A stretch of DNA of 37,686 nt. It comes from Nonomuraea indica (lineage in GTDB: Bacteria > Actinomycetota > Actinomycetes > Streptosporangiales > Streptosporangiaceae). The stretch is from positions 1,241-38,926 of the forward strand of contig NZ_KZ559476.1 in assembly GCF_002850745.1 (NCBI RefSeq). Direction: 5' to 3'. Positions 32,674-37,686 of the stretch are shown here, in pieces (position 1 is the first letter of the stretch; each line of letters opens with the position of its first letter). The notes beneath the pieces were generated by a model, which saw only the letters and a list, made by a program, of their open reading frames with translations, was not told the DNA's origin and did not search any database. A program made the position numbers and the translations under genes.

Positions 32674-32771
32674 CCCGCCTGGATCGGCCCACGTGGATCG
32701 GCCCACGTGGATCGGCCCACGTGGATCGGCCCACGTGGATCGGCCCACGTGGATCGGCCCACGTGGATCGG
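32674..32771. repeat. Tandem repeat, six perfect 14-bp units plus a degenerate one
   Basis: CCCACGTGGATCGG is repeated six times without change from 32688 to 32771, with a seventh, degenerate copy before it (CCCGCCTGGATCGG, 32674-32687). Each unit contains the palindrome CCACGTGG. The array lies between the convergent stops of the Pro/Gly/Arg-rich protein (32640) and miaB (32788). It may aid termination in both directions or bind a protein. Confidence 0.95.
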
Positions 32772-32787
32772 CGGGCCGGCGGGTGCG

Positions 32788-34281
32788 TCAGGCCGGGCAG
32801 CCGTCCGCCGCCGGAGCGGGGACGGGGGCCGGGCGGCCGACAGCCGGCATGCCCAGCAGCACGCCCTTGCCGGACGACGGAGCGCCCTGCCGCGCCTCCC
32901 AGGCGTCGCCCGCACGGGTGCGGCGCAGCCCGAGCAGCGACCCGTCCGCCACCAGGTGGTGCGGCGCCGCGTACGTGACCTCGACCGTCACCATGTCGCC
33001 GGGCCGCGGCCGCTCGTCGCCCACCGCGAAGTGCACGAGCCGGTTGTCCGGGGCGCGGCCCGACAGGCGCCGGGTGGCGTCGTCCTTGCGCCCCTCACCC
33101 TCGGCGACGAGCACCTCCAGCGTGCGGCCGACCTGCTTCTTGTTCTCCGCCCAGGAGATCTCCTCCTGCAGCGCGACCAGGCGCTCGTAGCGCTCCTGGA
33201 CGACCTCCTTGGGCACCTGGTCGTCCATGGTGGCCGCGGGCGTGCCCGGGCGGATGGAGTACTGGAAGGTGAAGGCGTTGGCGAACCGGCTCTGCCGGAC
33301 CACGTCGAGCGTGGCCTGGAAGTCCTCCTCGGTCTCGCCGGGGAAGCCGACGATGATGTCGGTCGAGATGGCCGCGTCGGGCATGGCGGCGCGGACCCGC
33401 TCGATGATCCCGAGGTAGCGCTCGGCCCGGTAGGAGCGGCGCATCGCCTTCAGGACCCGGTCGGAGCCCGACTGCAGCGGCATGTGCAACTGGTGCATGA
33501 CGTTGGGCGTCTCGGCCATGGCGGCGATCACGTCGTCGGTGAAGGCCGCCGGGTGCGGCGAGGTGAACCGCACCCGCTCCAGCCCCTCGACCGAGCCGCA
33601 GGCGCGCAGCAGCTTGCCGAACGCCAGCCGGTCGCCGAACTCCACCCCGTAGGTGTTGACGTTCTGGCCGAGCAGCGTGACCTCGAGGACGCCCTGCTCG
33701 ACCAGGGTGCGCACCTCGGCCAGCACGTCGCCGGGTCTGCGGTCCTTCTCCTTGCCGCGCAGCGACGGCACGATGCAGAAGGTGCAGGTGTTGTTGCAGC
33801 CGACGGAGATGGCCACCCACGCGGCGTAGGCGGACTCCCGCTTGGTGGGCAGGGTGGAGGGGAAGACCTCCAGCGACTCCTTGAGCTCGACCTGGGCCTC
33901 GCCCTGCACCCGGGCGCGCTCCAGCAGCACCGGCAGCGCGCCGATGTTGTGGGTGCCGAACACGACGTCCACCCACGGCGCCCGGCGGACGATCTCGCCC
34001 TGGTCCTTCTGCGCCAGGCAGCCGCCCACGGCGATCTGCATGCGCGGGTTGCCCGCCTTGGCGGGACGCAGGTGGCCGAGGTTGCCGTAGAGGCGGTTGT
34101 CGGCGTTCTCCCGCACGGCGCACGTGTTGAACACGACCACGTCGGCGTTCTCGCCGTCGGCCGCGCGCACGTAACCGGCGTCCTCCAGCAGGCCGGACAG
34201 CCGCTCGGAGTCGTGCACGTTCATCTGGCACCCGTACGTGCGCACCTCGTACGTGCGGGGGCTCTCCTGGGTCACAGTCAT
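32788..34281 (-). CDS. miaB: tRNA-2-methylthio-N6-dimethylallyladenosine synthase
   Basis: This 497-residue radical-SAM enzyme adds the methylthio group at C2 of i6A37 in tRNA, after MiaA. The N-terminal UPF0004 domain holds C18 (YGCQMN), C54 (FNTCAVRENA) and C88 (GGCLAQK) for one 4Fe-4S cluster. The radical SAM cluster is C162, C166 and C169 in GCNNTCTFCIVPSLRG. The TRAM domain is C-terminal. The ATG at 34281 is the natural start; longer frames continue into noncoding DNA. A possible promoter on the minus strand is TTGTCA (34327-34322) with TAACGA (34304-34299), 17 bp apart. It is divergent from gluA. Confidence 0.96.
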   Translation of the reverse strand: MTVTQESPRTYEVRTYGCQMNVHDSERLSGLLEDAGYVRAADGENADVVVFNTCAVRENADNRLYGNLGHLRPAKAGNPRMQIAVGGCLAQKDQGEIVRRAPWVDVVFGTHNIGALPVLLERARVQGEAQVELKESLEVFPSTLPTKRESAYAAWVAISVGCNNTCTFCIVPSLRGKEKDRRPGDVLAEVRTLVEQGVLEVTLLGQNVNTYGVEFGDRLAFGKLLRACGSVEGLERVRFTSPHPAAFTDDVIAAMAETPNVMHQLHMPLQSGSDRVLKAMRRSYRAERYLGIIERVRAAMPDAAISTDIIVGFPGETEEDFQATLDVVRQSRFANAFTFQYSIRPGTPAATMDDQVPKEVVQERYERLVALQEEISWAENKKQVGRTLEVLVAEGEGRKDDATRRLSGRAPDNRLVHFAVGDERPRPGDMVTVEVTYAAPHHLVADGSLLGLRRTRAGDAWEARQGAPSSGKGVLLGMPAVGRPAPVPAPAADGCPA

Positions 34282-34298
34282 CGCATGTTCCAGGGTAG

Positions 34299-34327
34299 TC
34301 GTTACCCGGCGCGGCTCGGCCTGACAA
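34299..34327 (-). promoter_or_regulatory. Candidate miaB promoter
   Basis: TTGTCA (34327-34322) and TAACGA (34304-34299) on the minus strand are 17 bp apart, with the start codon about 18 nt further on. The -10 box is only partly conserved, so this is a moderate match. On the plus strand TTGACG near 34343 could serve gluA, but no good -10 is seen. Confidence 0.35.
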
Positions 34328-34417
34328 GAGCGAAACACCAGCTTGACGGCCGGATGTGATCGGATCGGTACCGCTCGGTTAGTGACCAGCGCCCTAACGC
34401 CCCCTAGGTTTTGACCC

Positions 34418-35173
34418 ATGACGGACAACGGGGACGCCGCTCCGCTGGTGCAGCTGGAGCACGTCAACAAATACTTCGGGGCGCTGCACGTCCTGAAGGA
34501 CATCAATCTGACCGTCTCCCGTGGCGAGGTGCTGGTCGTGATCGGCCCGTCGGGCGGCGGCAAGTCGACGCTGTGCCGGACGATCAACCGGCTGGAGACC
34601 ATCGACGACGGCAGGATCGTCTTCGACGGTCAACCGTTGCCGGAGGAGGGCAAGGCGCTGGCGAAGCTCCGCTCCGAGGTCGGCATGGTGTTCCAGTCGT
34701 TCAACCTGTTCGCCCACAAGACGATCAGGGAGAACGTCACGCTGGGGCCGGTCAAGGTGCGCCGCCAGGGGCGTGACGCGGCCGACAAGCGCGCCATGGA
34801 GCTGCTGGAGCGGGTGGGGATCGCCGCGCAGGCGGACAAGTACCCCGCGCAGCTGTCAGGCGGTCAGCAGCAGCGTGTCGCGATCGCCAGGGCGCTGGCC
34901 ATGGACCCGAAGATGATCCTGTTCGACGAGCCGACGTCGGCGCTGGACCCCGAGATGGTCCAGGAGGTGCTCGACGTGATGATCGGGCTCGCTCGTGACG
35001 GGATGACGATGATGGTGGTCACGCACGAGATGGGGTTCGCCAGGAGAGCCGCCAACCGGGTGGTGTTCATGGCGGACGGCCAGGTCATCGAGGAGAACAC
35101 CCCCGACGAGTTCTTCACCAACGCCCAGACCGACCGGGCGAAGGATTTCCTTTCGAAGATCCTCACCCACTGA
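34418..35173 (+). CDS. gluA: Glutamate ABC transporter ATP-binding protein
   Basis: This 251-residue ATPase energises the uptake of glutamate or a related polar amino acid. The Walker A motif is GPSGGGKST (about residues 44-52), the ABC signature is LSGGQQQRVAIARAL, Walker B is MILFDEPTSALDPEM, and the switch histidine is in VVTHEMGFAR. It heads a four-gene set (gluA, gluB, gluC, gluD) in the order found in many actinobacteria. The ribosome binding site is weak and the leader may be short. Substrate naming rests on family resemblance and gene order. Confidence 0.93.
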   Translation: MTDNGDAAPLVQLEHVNKYFGALHVLKDINLTVSRGEVLVVIGPSGGGKSTLCRTINRLETIDDGRIVFDGQPLPEEGKALAKLRSEVGMVFQSFNLFAHKTIRENVTLGPVKVRRQGRDAADKRAMELLERVGIAAQADKYPAQLSGGQQQRVAIARALAMDPKMILFDEPTSALDPEMVQEVLDVMIGLARDGMTMMVVTHEMGFARRAANRVVFMADGQVIEENTPDEFFTNAQTDRAKDFLSKILTH

Positions 35174-35201
35174 AGCCCGCAGGAAGATTGAGGTAAGCAC
35201 C

Positions 35202-36059
35202 ATGCAGATACGCCGAACGGGGGCCGTGTTCGCCATGGCGGCCATGGCGGCCGGTCTGGCCGCCTGTGGAGGCGGCGACAGCTACGCCAACACGCTGGAG
35301 AAGGTCAAGGGCGCCAAGGAGATCACTGTCGGCACCAAGTGGGACCAGCCCAGCATCGGTCTCAAGAAGGGCACCGCCGACCCCGAGGGCTTCGACGTCG
35401 ACGTCGCCAAGTACGTCGTCAAGGAGCTCGCCGGTGGTCAGGACGTGAAGATCACCTGGAAGGAGGCGCCCTCGTCCAACCGTGAGGCGCTGCTCCAGAA
35501 CGGCACCGTGGACATCATCTTCGCCACGTACTCCATCACCGAGGCGCGCAAGCCCAAGGTGACCTTCGGCGGGCCGTACATCATCGCCCACCAGGACACG
35601 ATGGTGCGCGCCGACGCCACCGGCATCTCCAAGGCGACCGACCTGAAGGACAAGAGGATCTGCCAGGCGCAGGGCTCCAACTCCTACAAGCGGATCACCG
35701 ACCCGCCGCCGGACGGCAAGCTGGGCCTGCCCGCCAAGCTGGTCGGCGCGAGCAACTACTCCGAGTGCGTGCAGAAGCTGAGCGGCGGCAACCTCGACGC
35801 CGTCACCACGGACAACCTGATCCTGGCCGGCTTCTCCGCGCAGGAGCCCGGCAAGTACAAGCTCCTCAACGACCCGTTCACCGACGAGAAGTACGGCGTG
35901 GGCCTGAAGAAGGGCGACAAGGCCACCTGCGAGGCGGTCAACACCGCCATCGCGAAGATGTGGCAGGACGGCACCGCCAAGCAGCTGCTCGAGAAGTGGT
36001 ATGGCAAGACGGGGATGGAGTTCCCCACGTCCGCGCCACCGGCCGAGGGTTGCGCCTGA
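35202..36059 (+). CDS. gluB: Glutamate-binding lipoprotein of the ABC transporter
   Basis: This 285-residue solute-binding protein has a lipoprotein signal ending at C22 (MAAMAAGLAAC). The mature part follows the type 3 family fold: EITVGTKWDQPSIGLKKG, PEGFDVDVAKYVV, DIIFATYSITEARK, VRADATGISKATDLKDKRIC. It binds glutamate-type ligands outside the membrane for the GluC/GluD permease. An AGGAAG-rich stretch lies 14-20 nt before the ATG. A hairpin lies between this gene and gluC. Confidence 0.92.
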   Translation: MQIRRTGAVFAMAAMAAGLAACGGGDSYANTLEKVKGAKEITVGTKWDQPSIGLKKGTADPEGFDVDVAKYVVKELAGGQDVKITWKEAPSSNREALLQNGTVDIIFATYSITEARKPKVTFGGPYIIAHQDTMVRADATGISKATDLKDKRICQAQGSNSYKRITDPPPDGKLGLPAKLVGASNYSECVQKLSGGNLDAVTTDNLILAGFSAQEPGKYKLLNDPFTDEKYGVGLKKGDKATCEAVNTAIAKMWQDGTAKQLLEKWYGKTGMEFPTSAPPAEGCA

Positions 36060-36070
36060 TCCTCACGAGT

Positions 36071-36096
36071 GCGGCGGCCGGTGATCCGGCCGCCGC
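36071..36096 (+). terminator. Intra-operon hairpin between gluB and gluC
   Basis: GCGGCGGCCGG (36071-36081) pairs with CCGGCCGCCGC (36086-36096) across a TGAT loop, a perfect 11-bp stem just after the gluB stop. In binding-protein operons such a hairpin often protects the upstream mRNA or reduces read-through. The binding protein is then made in excess over the permease. Confidence 0.75.
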
Positions 36097-36120
36097 CGCC
36101 GTTCTCACTGGTGGAGCACA

Positions 36121-36792
36121 ATGGACGAACTAATCCAGTACGGGCCGGAGCTGTTCTCCGGCTTCCTGAAGAACCTGCTGCTCTCGGTCCTCATCGGGTT
36201 CTTCTCGCTGGTCGTGGGCACGATCCTGGCGGCCATGCGGGTCTCCCCCACGCCGGTGCTGCGCGCGGCGGGCGCGACGTACGTGAACGTGCTGCGCAAC
36301 ACGCCGCTGACGCTGGTGCTGGCCTTCTGCTACCTGGGGCTCAGTGACACGCTCGGGCTGATCTTCTCGACCGAGGTGCCGCTGACCAACTCGTTCTGGC
36401 TGGCGGTGCTGGGCATGTCGGCCTACACCTCGGCGTTCGTGTGCGAGGCGCTGCGCTCGGGCGTCAACACGGTGCCGATGGGGCAGGCCGAGGCGGCGCG
36501 GGCGATCGGGCTGACGTTCTTCCAGTCGGTCCGGCTGATCATCTTCCCGCAGGCGTTCCGTGCGGTCATCGCGCCGCTCGGCAGCGTGCTGATCGCCATG
36601 ATCAAGAACACCACGGTGGTGGCCGCCGCCGGCTACACCGTGGACGTGGCCGCCGTGATGAGGGAGACCTTCGACACCACGGGCGTGTCGATCCCGATCT
36701 TCATCGGAATCGTGCTCGCCTTCCTCGTGGTGGTGCTGCCGATCGGGTGGTACACGGGCTGGCTGTCGAGGAGATTGGCGGTGGCGCGATGA
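36121..36792 (+). CDS. gluC: Glutamate ABC transporter permease
   Basis: This 223-residue permease has five or so membrane helices and the ABC-contact loop EAARAIGLTFFQSVRLIIFPQAFRAVIAPL. The N-terminal part GFLKNLLLSVLIGFFSLVVGTILAAMRVS is the typical HisMQ/GlnP start. It forms the transmembrane pore with GluD. The ATG is preceded by a GTGGAG site about 6 nt upstream. Its TGA overlaps the gluD start. Confidence 0.93.
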   Translation: MDELIQYGPELFSGFLKNLLLSVLIGFFSLVVGTILAAMRVSPTPVLRAAGATYVNVLRNTPLTLVLAFCYLGLSDTLGLIFSTEVPLTNSFWLAVLGMSAYTSAFVCEALRSGVNTVPMGQAEAARAIGLTFFQSVRLIIFPQAFRAVIAPLGSVLIAMIKNTTVVAAAGYTVDVAAVMRETFDTTGVSIPIFIGIVLAFLVVVLPIGWYTGWLSRRLAVAR

Positions 36793-37661
36793 GCTCGGCG
36801 TCCGTACTGTTCGACGCGCCGGGCCGGCGCGGCCGGCTGCGCAACAACCTGCTCACCGCGGTGTCCGCGGTCGTGATGCTCGCGATCCTGGTCTGGGCGG
36901 TGCTCAAGCTCGACGAGAAGGGGCAGTTCGACTGGGCGATCTGGGAGCCGTTCCTCACCGCCGAGGTGTGGCAGGGCTACCTCGTCCCCGGCCTGCTGGG
37001 CACGCTCTACGCCGCCGTGCTCGGCGCGGTGTTCGCGCTGGTGTTCGGCGCGGTCTTCGGCATCGCGCGGCTGTCGGACCACCGGTGGATCAGGGTGCCG
37101 GCCGGGGTGATCGTGGAGCTGTTCCGGGCCATCCCGCTGCTGCTGCTGATCTTCTTCATCTGGTTCCTGGCGCCGAACGTGCTCGGCAGCGGCGACTACG
37201 CCCTGTTCGCGATCGTGCTGGCCCTGACGCTCTACAACGGCTCGGTGCTGGCCGAGGTGGTGCGGGCGGGCATCCTGTCGATCCCGAAGGGCCAGTCGGA
37301 GGCCGGGTACGCGATCGGCCTGCGCAAGGGCGGCGTGATGCGGCTCATCCTGCTGCCGCAGGGCCTCACCGCGATGATGCCGGCCGTGGTCAGCCAGCTC
37401 GTGGTGCTGCTCAAGGACACCGCTCTCGGTTACTTCATCGTGTACACCGACCTGCTCAACATGGGCTTCAAGACCCTGCCGTCGGCGTACCCGGGCACGA
37501 AGCTGACCGCGGCGGTCGTCATCGGCGTCATCTACATCGCGATGGCCATGGCGCTCAGCGCGTTCGCCACGTGGCTGGAGAAGCGCAGCCGCCGCAGCCG
37601 CAGGACGGCCGCCAGGCCGGTGGCGGTCTCCGCCGTCGAAGGGCCTGCGGGCGGCGCCTGA
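36789..37661 (+). CDS. gluD: Glutamate ABC transporter permease
   Basis: This 290-residue permease starts at the ATG overlapping the gluC stop (ATGA). It has a longer N-terminal extension than gluC: MSSASVLFDAPGRRGRLRNNLL, then a helix, VSAVVMLAILVWAVLKL, and a linker, as usual in GluD-type partners. The transport-contact loop is EAGYAIGLRKGGVMRLILLPQGLTAMMPAV. It ends with a basic tail and stops 25 nt before the window edge. The window's last bases are a run of G that may be an assembly end. Confidence 0.93.
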   Translation: MSSASVLFDAPGRRGRLRNNLLTAVSAVVMLAILVWAVLKLDEKGQFDWAIWEPFLTAEVWQGYLVPGLLGTLYAAVLGAVFALVFGAVFGIARLSDHRWIRVPAGVIVELFRAIPLLLLIFFIWFLAPNVLGSGDYALFAIVLALTLYNGSVLAEVVRAGILSIPKGQSEAGYAIGLRKGGVMRLILLPQGLTAMMPAVVSQLVVLLKDTALGYFIVYTDLLNMGFKTLPSAYPGTKLTAAVVIGVIYIAMAMALSAFATWLEKRSRRSRRTAARPVAVSAVEGPAGGA

Positions 37662-37686
37662 CCTGACGGCCCGGCGTGGGGGGGGG

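Overview
The window is high-GC actinobacterial chromosome. GTG and TTG starts, strong third-position GC bias, overlapping ATGA and GTGA junctions, and the gene set (gluABCD, miaB, miaA, dapF, hflX) all fit. The flavour is Streptosporangiales-like (Nonomuraea or a relative), which I infer from protein style and not from a marker gene. I see no rRNA, tRNA, CRISPR array, transposase, integrase or phage gene.

Layout. 1-4,060 (minus strand): possible start of comEA, then degV, hutI and the ribosome-associated GTPase hflX. hutI is preceded by a small translationally coupled leader ORF. 4,136-4,825: a DUF4097-like lipoprotein. 4,984-11,179 (plus): malate synthase, three glycolate oxidase subunits (GlcD, GlcE, GlcF) and an IclR regulator with coupled junctions. 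Together they would turn glycolate into glyoxylate and then malate. 11,209-13,532: a DUF2277 protein, a 16-bp tandem repeat and an unfamiliar protein with a zinc-peptidase HExxH motif. 13,516-16,003: a small exported protein divergent from an OmpR-type response regulator and its histidine kinase. 16,030-17,638 (minus): membrane protein, XRE regulator and quinone-oxidoreductase-like enzyme, behind a near-consensus promoter flanked by inverted repeats. 17,864-19,059: a PepSY protein and an exported HNH nuclease-like protein, separated by a strong terminator.

19,307-20,930 holds the oddest DNA: 26 perfect copies of a 36-bp unit, open in all six frames, inside a low-complexity ORF whose true 3' end I cannot fix. 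21,089-26,470 (minus): a cupin, a large TPR-like protein, an SCO6745-like protein, dapF and miaA. 26,602-28,015: ogt and an RNase Z-like hydrolase, whose divergent start codons are 1 nt apart. 28,152-30,329: a coupled three-gene operon of a TIGR04222-like membrane protein with a Cys/Gly-rich tail, a DUF692 (MNIO family) enzyme and a small partner. This is the best candidate for a poorly described system, possibly post-translational modification of the membrane protein's cysteines. 30,340-32,640: a PEP mutase/isocitrate lyase-superfamily protein and two divergent membrane-anchored low-complexity proteins. 32,674-32,771: a 14-bp tandem repeat. 32,788-37,661: miaB, then the glutamate ABC transporter gluABCD.

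Regulatory logic visible in the DNA. Three tandem 11-bp repeats (TTAnC type) occur twice, in front of the small exported gene at 13,959 and in front of the PepSY gene at 17,864. In both cases they sit exactly 28 nt from the start codon. This suggests that the two-component system between them controls both genes. Similar site-level evidence exists for the XRE operon, the malate synthase operon and a 22-bp palindrome at 19,155.
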